Assembly (NCBI RefSeq): GCF_009912395.1
Contig: NZ_WNDO01000025.1
Location: 1 to 64,000 of the forward strand
Direction of reading: 5' to 3'
DNA from: Luteibacter sp.
Lineage (GTDB): Bacteria; Pseudomonadota; Gammaproteobacteria; Xanthomonadales; Rhodanobacteraceae
DNA: 64,000 nucleotides
Part shown: in pieces, positions 35,354-43,666 of the stretch
Numbering within the stretch: the first letter of the stretch is position 1
Layout of the letters: the number at the start of each line of letters is the position of its first letter
Notes under the pieces: generated by a model
The model's database searches: none
What the model was told of the DNA's origin: nothing
What the model saw: the letters and a program-made list of their open reading frames with translations, nothing else
Program-made: the position numbers and the translations under genes

Positions 35354-36004
35354 ATGTACATCGTGTTGTTCGAAGAAGACCATCGTGTGGGCTTGGCGAT
35401 GAAACAAGCGCTGGAGCGCATGGCGTGCACGGTCCTGTGGATAAGAAATATCTCATGCGCATTGGAGGCCTTGCGCCATCCCGACGCCGACCTCGTCGTG
35501 ATGGGTGCGCCGGGCGCTGACATCATCGACCTGCTGCGTGAAGCCCGGCGCCTGGGCGTGTCGACACCGGTCCTGCTCATCTTTCCGCTGGATCGCGTGG
35601 GCGACCGGGTCGCCGCGCTCGACGCGGGCGCCGACGAATGCCTGGTGAAGCCGGTCGACCCGGACGAACTCGCGGCGCGTGTCCGTTGTCTGGCAAGGCG
35701 GTATCGCGGCATGGCCGTGAACCAGATGCAGGCCGGTACCATCCATATGGATCTGTCCCGACTCGAAGTGTCGGTCTGCGGTCGGCAGGTGATGCTCACC
35801 CGTCGCGAATTTGCAGTACTGCGTACCCTGATGGGCAAGCCGGGATGCATCGTGCAGCGCGATTCCATCGAGCGCTCGGTCTACGGTTGCGAGTCCGAGG
35901 TGGGGCCCAACGCACTGGAGGTACTGGTGCATTCACTGCGCCGCAAGCTGGGCAAGGAATCGATCCGCACCGTGCGTGGCTTCGGCTACATGGTGGGAGA
36001 CTGA
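35354..36004 (+). CDS. OmpR-type regulator with degenerate receiver domain
   Basis: A 216-residue OmpR/PhoB-family regulator. The acidic pocket is present (LFEEDH), but the position of the phospho-Asp, in DLVVM-x-APG, is Gly51. The usual Thr/Ser of the next strand is also absent (LLIFPLD), while the lysine is kept (CLVKPVDPDEL). The C-terminal winged helix (about 120-216) is intact, with MLTRREFAVLRTLMGKPG, EVLVHSLRRKLG and IRTVRGFGYMV. It should therefore bind DNA without ordinary phosphorylation. No kinase is adjacent. It sits 60 bases upstream of an RND efflux pump on the same strand and probably controls it. GGAGGGAG upstream supports the start. Confidence 0.88.
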   Translation: MYIVLFEEDHRVGLAMKQALERMACTVLWIRNISCALEALRHPDADLVVMGAPGADIIDLLREARRLGVSTPVLLIFPLDRVGDRVAALDAGADECLVKPVDPDELAARVRCLARRYRGMAVNQMQAGTIHMDLSRLEVSVCGRQVMLTRREFAVLRTLMGKPGCIVQRDSIERSVYGCESEVGPNALEVLVHSLRRKLGKESIRTVRGFGYMVGD

Positions 36005-36064
36005 CCCGAAGGAGACCCTAAGGTAGGGAAGCGATCCTTGGCGCATGTGTCGCCGGATGTCCCC

Positions 36065-37219
36065 ATGATCGCTCCATCGCCGTTCCCGCCGCCTGGTCCC
36101 TCCCGGCGCGGCCATCTTCTCTGGATCCTGCCCGTCCTCGCCCTCGTCGCGTTTGGCGTGTACCGGCATGCGCGGCCTCCCGCCGTCCTCAAGCCATCGC
36201 CGACGACGGCCCTGGTACGGACGGCGCCCGCCTCGCGTCGCGACATGCCGCACTGGGTATCAGGTATCGGGACCGTGACGCCACTCAACGTGGTGGCGGT
36301 GAAGGCACGCGTGGATGGCCAGCTCGACAGGGTGGCCTTTACCGAAGGCCAGATGGTGAAGGCGGGCGACCTGTTGGCCGAGATCGATCCTCGGCCCTAT
36401 CGGGCGGCCTTGGCCCAGGCGAAGGCCACGGTGTCGCGTGACGACGCACAGCGTCGCAACGCGGAACTCGACCTCCAGCGTTATCGCAAGCTGTCGTCGT
36501 TGCAGGTCGTGCCGCGCCAGCAGCTCGACGCGCAGAAGGCGCAAGCGGAATCGCTGCTCGCCTCCGTGGCGGCGGATCGTGGCGCGGCGGACGCGGCGGA
36601 ACTCAACCTGTCGTTCACGCGGATCACCGCGCCGATCGCTGGGCGTGTCGCACAACGCCTTGTCGACCAGGGTGCACAGGTGCACGCGTCGGATGCCACG
36701 GGGCTGGTCACCGTCACGCAGATCGAGCCGATCACCGTCACCTTCCCGGTATCCCAGGACCTGCTCGCCGACGTGACCCGTGCCCAGGGCGACGGTGAGC
36801 TGGCGGTGCTCGCGATGACGCGCGACGGGTCGGCCACCCTGGCGAACGGACGCCTGGTCTTCATCGACAGCCAGGTATCGGCGGCGACCGGCCAGGTGCT
36901 GCTCAAAGCACAGTTCGACAACCACGACCATGCGTTGTGGCCTGGAGCGTTCGTCGCCGCGAAGCTACTGCTTTCCACGCAGGCCCAGGCGGTGACGATC
37001 CCGAGCCAGGCGTTGCAACGCGACCAGACGGGTGACTTCGTCTATGTCGTGGATGGCGATGGCCGTGTGACATCGCGACGTGTTCATGCTGGCTGGCAAT
37101 CCGATGGTTACACCGCCGTCGACGAGGGCGTGCAGGCCGGGGAGCGCGTCGTCGTGGAGGGACAGACCGATCTGCAACCGGGCATGCACGTCACCGAGCG
37201 ACCGGCCACCCGGGCATGA
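36065..37219 (+). CDS. RND efflux periplasmic adaptor (MdtA-like)
   Basis: A 384-residue membrane-fusion protein with one N-terminal helix (about 12-35), paired lipoyl half-motifs (ARVDGQLDRVAFTEGQMVKA and LSFTRITAPIAGRV), a helical hairpin (RAALAQAKATVSRDDAQRRN), and beta-barrel and proximal domains (ITVTFPVSQDLL and FVAAKLLLSTQAQAVTIPSQ). It bridges the RND pump to an outer-membrane channel such as OprM/TolC, which is not in the window. The start is uncertain: TTG at 36038 and GTG at 36047 are in frame, but 36065 is the first ATG. It overlaps the pump gene by four bases. Confidence 0.9.
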   Translation: MIAPSPFPPPGPSRRGHLLWILPVLALVAFGVYRHARPPAVLKPSPTTALVRTAPASRRDMPHWVSGIGTVTPLNVVAVKARVDGQLDRVAFTEGQMVKAGDLLAEIDPRPYRAALAQAKATVSRDDAQRRNAELDLQRYRKLSSLQVVPRQQLDAQKAQAESLLASVAADRGAADAAELNLSFTRITAPIAGRVAQRLVDQGAQVHASDATGLVTVTQIEPITVTFPVSQDLLADVTRAQGDGELAVLAMTRDGSATLANGRLVFIDSQVSAATGQVLLKAQFDNHDHALWPGAFVAAKLLLSTQAQAVTIPSQALQRDQTGDFVYVVDGDGRVTSRRVHAGWQSDGYTAVDEGVQAGERVVVEGQTDLQPGMHVTERPATRA

Positions 37220-40200
37220 ATATCTCGACGCCCTTCATCCGCCGCCGCATCGGCACACTGCTGCTGGCGGCCGGGTGCCTGCTGCTTGGTGCGATTACCT
37301 ATCGGCTGCTGCCCGTGGCGCCGCTGCCGCAGGTGGACTTTCCTACCATCCAGATCAGCGCAGAGCTACCTGGCGCCAGCGCCGACACCATGGCCTCGTC
37401 GGTCGCGACACCATTGGAGCGTTCGCTTTCCGACGTGCCAGGCGTGACGGAGATGACCTCGTCCAGTTCGCTGGGGCGCACGCAGATCGTGCTCCAGTTC
37501 GACCTGTCACGGGATATCGACGGTGCGGCGCAGGACGTCCAGACGGCGATCAATGCGGCGGGCGGCCTGCTACCCAAGAACCTGCCGAACCCGCCGACGT
37601 ACTACAAGGTGAATCCCGCGGACTTCACCATCATGTCCATCGCGCTCACCTCGCCGACGCTGCCGCTCACCGAGCTGGATCGCTACATGGAGGAGCGCCT
37701 GGCGGCGCAGGTGTCGCAGATGAAGGGCGTGGGCCTGGTCGATTACCACGGCCAGCAACGACCGGCCGTACGGCTCCAGTTGGATCCCGACAAGGTCGCG
37801 GCGCTGGGCCTCGGCCTGGATGACATCCGTGGGGCGGTGGCGACGCAGACCGTGGATGCACCCAAAGGCACGCTGGACGGTCCGCACCAGGCGATCACGC
37901 TGGCCTCCACCGACCAGTTGCTCGATCCGGCGGCCTATCGCAACCTCGTCATCGCCTATCGTGATGGCGCGCCGATACGCGTCGCCGATACCGGTACCGT
38001 GGTGGAGGCCTCCGAGGACGTGCGCAGCGCGGCATGGCTGCAAGGCGAGCGCGCGATCATCATGGATATCCACAAGCAGCCCGGCTACAACGTCGTGGAC
38101 ACCATCGCGGCGATCAAGGCGCGGCTGCCTCAGCTGGCGGCTGCTTTGCCACCGTCCGTGCACGTGCAGGTGGTCGGCGACCGCACGCAGACGATCAGCG
38201 CATCGGTCGACGATGTGCAGTACACGATGATCGCCACCATCCTCCTGGTCGTGGCTGTGATCGCGGCGTTCCTGCGCAACCTGTGGGCGACGCTGATTCC
38301 CGCGTTCACCATCCCGCTGTCGCTGGTGACGACGTTCGCCGTCATGTACCTGTTCGGCTACAGCCTCGACAACCTGTCGCTGATGGGACTGACCATCGCC
38401 GTCGGCTTCGTCGTGGACGATGCCATCGTCGTCATCGAGAACATCGTCAGGCACAGGGAGATGGGCAAGGAGCCGCTGGCCGCGGCGATCGAAGGCACGC
38501 GGGAAGTGGCGTTCACCATCGTCTCGATGACCCTGTCGCTCATCGCCGTGTTCATCCCCATCCTCTTCATGAGCGGCATCGTCGGCCGGTTGTTCCGCGA
38601 GTTCGCGGTGACGATCAGTGTGACGGTGCTGATCTCCGGCGTGATGTCGCTCACGGTGACGCCTATGCTTTGCGCGTGGCTGGTACGGCCGGACCACGAT
38701 CGCCCGCACGGCCGGGTCTACATGGCGCTGGAGCGCTTCTTCGACGCGTTGGGCCGGTCATATGCCCATTCGCTCGACGTGGCGTTGAACCATCGCAAGG
38801 CCGTGCTGCTGTCCCTGCTGGGCACGGTGGGCCTCACCGGGCTTCTCTTCGTGCAGATACCCAAGGGATTCTTCCCGCAGGAAGACGCCGGCCTGATCAT
38901 CGGTACCGCCCAGGCCTCGTCGAGCATCTCCTACGACGCAATGTCCCGCCACATCCAGCAGCTTGGCGAGATCGTCCGGCGGAACCCCAACGTGGCCAAC
39001 GTGTATTTCTGGATCGGCCCCAATCCGACTCTGAGCCAGGGCCGCATGATGATCAACCTCAAGGACTTCGGTTCGGGCCGCGACGACGCAGCCACGGTGC
39101 TGGACCAGCTCAAGGCGGCTACCGCATCGGTCGAGGGCATCCGCCTCAAGATGCAGGTACGCCAGGACATCCAGATCGGCGGCCGTTCCAGTGCCGCGCA
39201 GTACCAGTACACGTTGCAATCCACCGACCTTGCCGCGCTCGACAAGGCGGCCACCGACCTGATGGCCGAGTTTCGCCGGATGCCGCAGTTGCGCGATCTC
39301 GACTCCGACCAGCAGCCGGCGTCGAAGACGGCGACGATCGACATCCATCGCGATACCGCCTCGCGGCTTGGCGTTACCGTGCAGGCGATCGACGACGTGC
39401 TCTACGACGCCTTCGGCCAGCGCCAGATCGCCACGCTGTTCACGCAAAACAACCAGTACCACGTAGTGATGGAAGTCTCGCCCCGGTTCCAGCTGGACAC
39501 GGAGGCGCTGTCGCATCTCTACGTGCGCTCGTCGACAGGCAACCTTGTGCCACTGAACGGGCTGGCAAGCGTCGTGGACGGCGTCGCCCCCATCACGGTC
39601 AACCACCAGGGCCTGTTCCCGTCGATCACCTTGTCCTTCAACCTGTCCGCCGGCACGTCGCTCAGCGATGCGGTTGCTGCCGTCGATGCGGCCACGCGCC
39701 GGATCGGCATGCCGGCCTCCGTCACCGGCGCATTTGCCGGTACGGCTCAGGCCTTCCAGGATTCGCTGGCCAGCCAGCCCTGGCTGATCCTGGCGGCCAT
39801 CGCCGTGATCTACATCGTGCTCGGCGTGTTGTACGAGAGCGCCGTGCATCCGCTGACGATCATCTCCACCTTGCCTTCGGCGGGCCTCGGCGCGCTGCTG
39901 GCGCTGGAACTGGCGGGCGAGGACCTCTCGGTGATGGGCCTGGTCGGCATCCTGCTGCTGATCGGCATCGTCAAGAAGAACGCGATCATGATGGTCGACT
40001 TCGCGATCGAACGGGAACGGCATGGGGCGACACCGTTCGAAGCGATACGCGAGGCCTGCGCGCTGCGCTTCCGCCCGATCCTGATGACGACCATGGCGGC
40101 GCTCTTGGGTGCGATTCCGCTGGCCTTAGGCCATGGCGCGGGTGCCGAGCTTCGCGTGCCGCTGGGCGTCGCGATCTGCGGCGGCCTCGTGGTATCGCAG

Positions 40201-40302
40201 TTGTTGACGCTCTACACCACGCCGGTCATCTATCTCGCCTTCGACCGCTTCGCCAAGCGCGAGCCGGGCGTGCTGGCGCTGGAGCCGACGATGGGAGGCT
40301 GA
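37216..40302 (+). CDS. RND multidrug efflux transporter (MdtB/MdtC-like)
   Basis: A 1028-residue inner-membrane pump with twelve helices and two large periplasmic loops. The proton relay is present: the adjacent aspartates in GFVVDDAIVVIENI (helix 4) and the lysine in GIVKKNAIMMVDFA (helix 10). The helix-1 start NISTPFIRRRIGTLLLAAG is typical of the Mdt group. It exports hydrophobic compounds, bile-like detergents or metals (family knowledge). The ATGA overlap with the adaptor couples their translation. The 3' end overlaps the convergent LysR gene by 73 bases. Confidence 0.95.
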   Translation: MNISTPFIRRRIGTLLLAAGCLLLGAITYRLLPVAPLPQVDFPTIQISAELPGASADTMASSVATPLERSLSDVPGVTEMTSSSSLGRTQIVLQFDLSRDIDGAAQDVQTAINAAGGLLPKNLPNPPTYYKVNPADFTIMSIALTSPTLPLTELDRYMEERLAAQVSQMKGVGLVDYHGQQRPAVRLQLDPDKVAALGLGLDDIRGAVATQTVDAPKGTLDGPHQAITLASTDQLLDPAAYRNLVIAYRDGAPIRVADTGTVVEASEDVRSAAWLQGERAIIMDIHKQPGYNVVDTIAAIKARLPQLAAALPPSVHVQVVGDRTQTISASVDDVQYTMIATILLVVAVIAAFLRNLWATLIPAFTIPLSLVTTFAVMYLFGYSLDNLSLMGLTIAVGFVVDDAIVVIENIVRHREMGKEPLAAAIEGTREVAFTIVSMTLSLIAVFIPILFMSGIVGRLFREFAVTISVTVLISGVMSLTVTPMLCAWLVRPDHDRPHGRVYMALERFFDALGRSYAHSLDVALNHRKAVLLSLLGTVGLTGLLFVQIPKGFFPQEDAGLIIGTAQASSSISYDAMSRHIQQLGEIVRRNPNVANVYFWIGPNPTLSQGRMMINLKDFGSGRDDAATVLDQLKAATASVEGIRLKMQVRQDIQIGGRSSAAQYQYTLQSTDLAALDKAATDLMAEFRRMPQLRDLDSDQQPASKTATIDIHRDTASRLGVTVQAIDDVLYDAFGQRQIATLFTQNNQYHVVMEVSPRFQLDTEALSHLYVRSSTGNLVPLNGLASVVDGVAPITVNHQGLFPSITLSFNLSAGTSLSDAVAAVDAATRRIGMPASVTGAFAGTAQAFQDSLASQPWLILAAIAVIYIVLGVLYESAVHPLTIISTLPSAGLGALLALELAGEDLSVMGLVGILLLIGIVKKNAIMMVDFAIERERHGATPFEAIREACALRFRPILMTTMAALLGAIPLALGHGAGAELRVPLGVAICGGLVVSQLLTLYTTPVIYLAFDRFAKREPGVLALEPTMGG

Positions 40303-41225
40303 CGCTCCTCCTCGCGCTCGTCGACCACAGCCGATACGGCGTCGCGCAGCCATGCGCCCGCGCGGTCGCGGTGCGTGCGGGCGTGCCAGATCATCGACAG
40401 GGTGAATCCCGGCAAATCCAGCGGTACGTCGCGCACGGCAAGGGACAGTGGCCCCGCCATGCGTCGGGCCAGCCGTGCCGGCAGCACGGCCACCACGTCA
40501 CTTTCGGCCACCACCATGGGCGCGGTGAGGAACTGCGGCAAGCGCACGACGATGCGCCGGGCGAGCCCCTGTCGCGCCAGCATGTCGTCGACCAAGCCGG
40601 GCCCATCGCCCGTGATCGTGGTGGCTACATGAGATAGCGACAGGAAGGTGTCGCGGGTCCAGGGATGGTCCAGCGCGGGATGATCGTGGCGCAGCACGCA
40701 GACAAGCGTTTCCTCGTACAACGCGCGTCGATGCATGTTCGCGGGAAGCCTGTCGGCATCGAAGCGGCCGATCGCGACGTCCGCATCGCCGCGCGCCACG
40801 AGGTCCACGTTGTCGCCTCGTGCAGGAAGCACGTCGACGCCGACCAGCGGCGCGAGTCGCGCCAGTCGCGTCACCAGTCCCGGCACGACCAGGGTGGACA
40901 GGTGGTCCATGCTGGCGAGGGTGAACCGGCCCTGCAGGGTGGCCGGATCGAAGTCCTCCGGCGCGACGATATCTCGCACCCCGGACAACAGGCGTTCCAG
41001 GGGCTCGGCCAGGGCGAGGGCCCGCGGCGTGAGTTCCTGGCCGTGCGTCGTGCGCACCAGCAAGGGGTCGCCAAGCAGCGTGCGCAACCGGGCCAGCGCG
41101 CGGCTGGCGGCGGGCTGGCTGAGGCCCAGCCGCTGGCCAGCGCGCGTCACACCGCCCTCTTTAAGCAGCGCGTCGAGTAGCTTCAGCAGATTGAGGTCGA
41201 TTGAGGCGAAATCCACCGGGTGCAT
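40230..41225 (-). CDS. LysR-family regulator (NodD/PcpR-like)
   Basis: A 331-residue LysR-type regulator. The DNA-binding domain begins IDLNLLKLLDALLKEGGVTR and continues LGLSQPAASRALARLRTLLGDPLLVR; the effector domain follows, with GDADVAIGRF. The sequence type is that of LysR proteins next to NmrA-like redox proteins. It is divergent from the NmrA-like gene (91-base gap), the likely target. The last 24 codons, a basic tail, overlap the end of the RND gene on the other strand. The start at 41225 fits the family, but its ribosome site is weak; upstream in-frame ATGs exist. Confidence 0.88.
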   Translation of the reverse strand: MHPVDFASIDLNLLKLLDALLKEGGVTRAGQRLGLSQPAASRALARLRTLLGDPLLVRTTHGQELTPRALALAEPLERLLSGVRDIVAPEDFDPATLQGRFTLASMDHLSTLVVPGLVTRLARLAPLVGVDVLPARGDNVDLVARGDADVAIGRFDADRLPANMHRRALYEETLVCVLRHDHPALDHPWTRDTFLSLSHVATTITGDGPGLVDDMLARQGLARRIVVRLPQFLTAPMVVAESDVVAVLPARLARRMAGPLSLAVRDVPLDLPGFTLSMIWHARTHRDRAGAWLRDAVSAVVDEREEERQPPIVGSSASTPGSRLAKRSKAR

Positions 41226-41316
41226 GTCGGTTATGTCTTTGCCGCATTTGGGGCGTCGTGACGTGGACACCATTCTAGGTGCGTCGCCCGCTTCGGGCAT
41301 GCCATCGGAAAAGAAC

Positions 41317-42189
41317 ATGTATGTCGTTACGGGTGTGACCGGCCGCACGGGCCGGGTCGTCGCCGATCGCCTGCTCGAACGCGGCGAAGCGGTGCGCGTG
41401 GTGCTGCGGGATGCGGGCAAGGCACAGGCCTGGCGGGAGCGCGGTGCCGAGGTCGCGGTGGCCGACCTGGCCGATATGTCGGCGATGACCGCCGCGTTCA
41501 GCGGAGCCACGGGGGCCTACTTGGTCAAGCCTCCCGGCTACGACCGGGAGGATCTCTTCGAACACGCCCAGGCCACGACCGACGCGGTGGCGGAAGCCGT
41601 GCGTCGCGCCGAAGTACCGAAGCTGGTGCTCCTGTCGTCGATCGGCGCCGATCGCGAGAGCGGTGTCGGCGTCATCGCGACCAACCGCCTGGCCGAACAA
41701 CGGCTTTCGACGCTGGGTATTCCCGTCACCTTTCTTCGCGCCGCGTACTTCATGGAGAACTGGGCACGCGTGATCGAACCCGCCAGGGCAGACGGCGTGC
41801 TGCCCAGCCTGTTGTCACCGACGGACCGCGCCATACCCATGGTCGCCACGGAGGATATCGGCGCTAGCGCGGCCGACATCATCGGTCAGTCGTGGGAGGG
41901 TATCCGTATCGTCGATCTCGACGGTCCGCGTGCGTACTCGCCCGACGATATCGCGGAAGCGTTTGCCAAGGCGCTGGGACGTTCGGTGTCCGCCGTGGCG
42001 ATCGACGAGGCGCAATGGGCTGGCGTTCTGGCGCGTCATCCGTTTTCCCGTACCGCCATCGAGGGTTTCATCACGATGAATCGTGCGCTCAACAACGGAC
42101 ATATCGCCTTTGCCGATGCGACGACCGAACACGTGCGTGGGCGGCGCACCATCGACGACGTCATCGGTGGCTTGCTGGTCACGCAGTGA
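41317..42189 (+). CDS. NAD(P)-binding NmrA-like oxidoreductase
   Basis: A 290-residue atypical SDR of the NmrA/QOR2 type. The dinucleotide-binding motif is YVVTGVTGRTGRVVADRLLE at the N-terminus, followed by LVLLSSIGAD and the AAYFMENWARVI segment typical of the group. The usual Tyr-x3-Lys is lacking, as is normal for this family. Relatives reduce quinones or sense redox state. The start at 41317 has GGAAAAG upstream; ATG 41299 is in frame. It is divergent from the LysR regulator and convergent with the DUF2252 gene. Confidence 0.88.
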   Translation: MYVVTGVTGRTGRVVADRLLERGEAVRVVLRDAGKAQAWRERGAEVAVADLADMSAMTAAFSGATGAYLVKPPGYDREDLFEHAQATTDAVAEAVRRAEVPKLVLLSSIGADRESGVGVIATNRLAEQRLSTLGIPVTFLRAAYFMENWARVIEPARADGVLPSLLSPTDRAIPMVATEDIGASAADIIGQSWEGIRIVDLDGPRAYSPDDIAEAFAKALGRSVSAVAIDEAQWAGVLARHPFSRTAIEGFITMNRALNNGHIAFADATTEHVRGRRTIDDVIGGLLVTQ

Positions 42190-42201
42190 CCATGTGGATG
42201 T

Positions 42202-42233
42202 CCTTGTGGATATCTATGCAGTTATCCACAAGG
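42202..42233. repeat. DnaA-box inverted repeat, downstream of the DUF2252 gene
   Basis: CCTTGTGGATA (42202-42212) and TATCCACAAGG (42223-42233) are perfect 11-base arms with a 10-base spacer. The right arm contains the consensus DnaA box TTATCCACA (42222-42230). It sits between two convergent genes. The core geometry TGTGGATA-N10-TATCCACA recurs exactly at 43552-43577. Confidence 0.7.
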
Positions 42234-42245
42234 AAAACCACAGAC

Positions 42246-43457
42246 TCATCGGGTGGCGCGTATCTCGTTGGCGAAGCGTCGACAGTGTTCCAGGTAGCCG
42301 CCTTCGTGCGCCTGCACCAGTTCGACCACGCTGCGCCATAACCATGACGGCGCGTCGATGCTCTTGGGCCGGTTGCGCGCAAGCTCACCGAGCCAACGCT
42401 TGCGGTCAGGCCACGAGAGCTGGCTTGCATGGGCGCGTCCCACGACGTTGCCGAGGTAGTGGGCGACATCCATGGCCTCGGTTTCGTCGAGGCGTTCCAG
42501 ATCGATCTTGAGGTCCTGGGGGCGCAGTTCGCGCACGAAGACAGTGCGGCCGCGGATACGGCCGGTCATCATGCGTTCGCCGAGGTTGGGGGCGAGATGG
42601 AGCGCGCCCTGCTTCACGCGCTCGGCATTGTCGCGCGGCATGCTGGCATCCGACGCATGCGGCGCGGCCGCCTTCAGGGCCTCCTTCACGTCGACCAGGC
42701 ACAACTCGTCGGCCGTACCCTTGGCGGATAGGCGTACCAGCAGCGCGTAACGGAGATGGCCGAGCGAGCTGCATCCCTTTACCCAGTACTTGGCGTCGAG
42801 CAATTCGATCTTCGCGTCATCGTCGCGGTGGACCAGGTGCGTGACCAGGGCGCGCATGCCATCGGTGGCGGTGAGCGATTCGAGTTCGTCGCGCTCCTCC
42901 GCGGTGACCGGCCAGAAGCGCTTTCCCTCGGGAATGTCCGGACGGATGCCCTGGATACGTTCGCGCGCGAGATGCTTCCAGCGCCGCTTGAGTGCCGCCT
43001 TCATCACCAGCCGGATCGTGCCGGGCCGCTCGACGACGCGATAAAGCTTGCGCCCGCCACCCATGCCGCGTTCGTAGCCGGCGATAAGGCGCTCGACCAT
43101 GCTTGCGGTCACCACGCCCGGAAGGTCGGAGCCGCGTGCCGCGGTGGCCAGCGACACCGCCAGGCGCACGATGTCGTGGGCAGGATTGCCGATCACCGCC
43201 TGGTCGAGGTCGCGTATCTGGATATCGATGCCACCTTCGCGATCGGCCACGGGACCGATGTTGCTCACGTGGCAGTCGCCACATATCCACAGGTCCGGTC
43301 CGGCGGGTAGCGTGCGGTTGGCGCCTTCCAGCCACTCGTAGAACTGCTGCGTGTTGCCCCTGACGAAGGCATGCGCCGAACGGGCCATCTTGAGATTGCG
43401 CAGGGCGGTGAGGTGGGGTTCCCGGCTATCCGGGGTCACGGTGGCTCGTCTGGACAT
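42246..43457 (-). CDS. DUF2252 family protein
   Basis: A 403-residue protein of the DUF2252 family, recognised by KMARSAHAFVRGNTQQFYEW at the start, LWICGDCHVSNIGPV, IRDLDQAVIGNPAHDIVRLA, and the C-terminal VGRAHASQLSW. The middle motifs (Gly-Asp-x-His-x-x-Asn and a later Asp) recall the catalytic loop of kinase-fold phosphotransferases, but no function is established. It has no signal peptide. It lies downstream of the putative effector gene on the same strand (210-base gap). Inverted repeats of the DnaA-box type bracket it at 42202-42233 and 43552-43577. Confidence 0.88.
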   Translation of the reverse strand: MSRRATVTPDSREPHLTALRNLKMARSAHAFVRGNTQQFYEWLEGANRTLPAGPDLWICGDCHVSNIGPVADREGGIDIQIRDLDQAVIGNPAHDIVRLAVSLATAARGSDLPGVVTASMVERLIAGYERGMGGGRKLYRVVERPGTIRLVMKAALKRRWKHLARERIQGIRPDIPEGKRFWPVTAEERDELESLTATDGMRALVTHLVHRDDDAKIELLDAKYWVKGCSSLGHLRYALLVRLSAKGTADELCLVDVKEALKAAAPHASDASMPRDNAERVKQGALHLAPNLGERMMTGRIRGRTVFVRELRPQDLKIDLERLDETEAMDVAHYLGNVVGRAHASQLSWPDRKRWLGELARNRPKSIDAPSWLWRSVVELVQAHEGGYLEHCRRFANEIRATR

Positions 43458-43551
43458 GGCTTCGCAAATTCCTTCACGCGATTCGATATGACAGCTCCAT
43501 GTCAGCGTGGCGCCGGCTCGGTGAAGCGGACGCGAGGCCCGTGGATGAATC

Positions 43552-43577
43552 TGTGGATATGTGACGACTTATCCACA
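43552..43577. repeat. DnaA-box inverted repeat, upstream of the DUF2252 gene
   Basis: TGTGGATA (43552-43559) and TATCCACA (43570-43577) are 8-base arms with a 10-base spacer, the same geometry as at 42205-42230. The right arm is part of a consensus DnaA box TTATCCACA (43569-43577). It lies in the 210-base gap between the putative effector gene and the DUF2252 gene. Confidence 0.7.
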
Positions 43578-43666
43578 AACTTATGCGCGACGATGCCTTT
43601 GGCGCACGCCATCGGAGATGGCGTGCCACATGACTGTCGCAAAGCGTGCGACGGTAAGAGGGGCGA

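Noticed and set aside
42202..42233. The DnaA-box dyad as a bidirectional terminator between convergent genes
   Set aside because: The stem is AT-rich and no T run follows on either strand; the same dyad also occurs in a promoter-side position at 43552.
42202..43577. DnaA boxes as a chromosomal replication origin
   Set aside because: No dnaA, dnaN or gyrB, no AT-rich unwinding region and no dense box cluster; only two spaced dyads.
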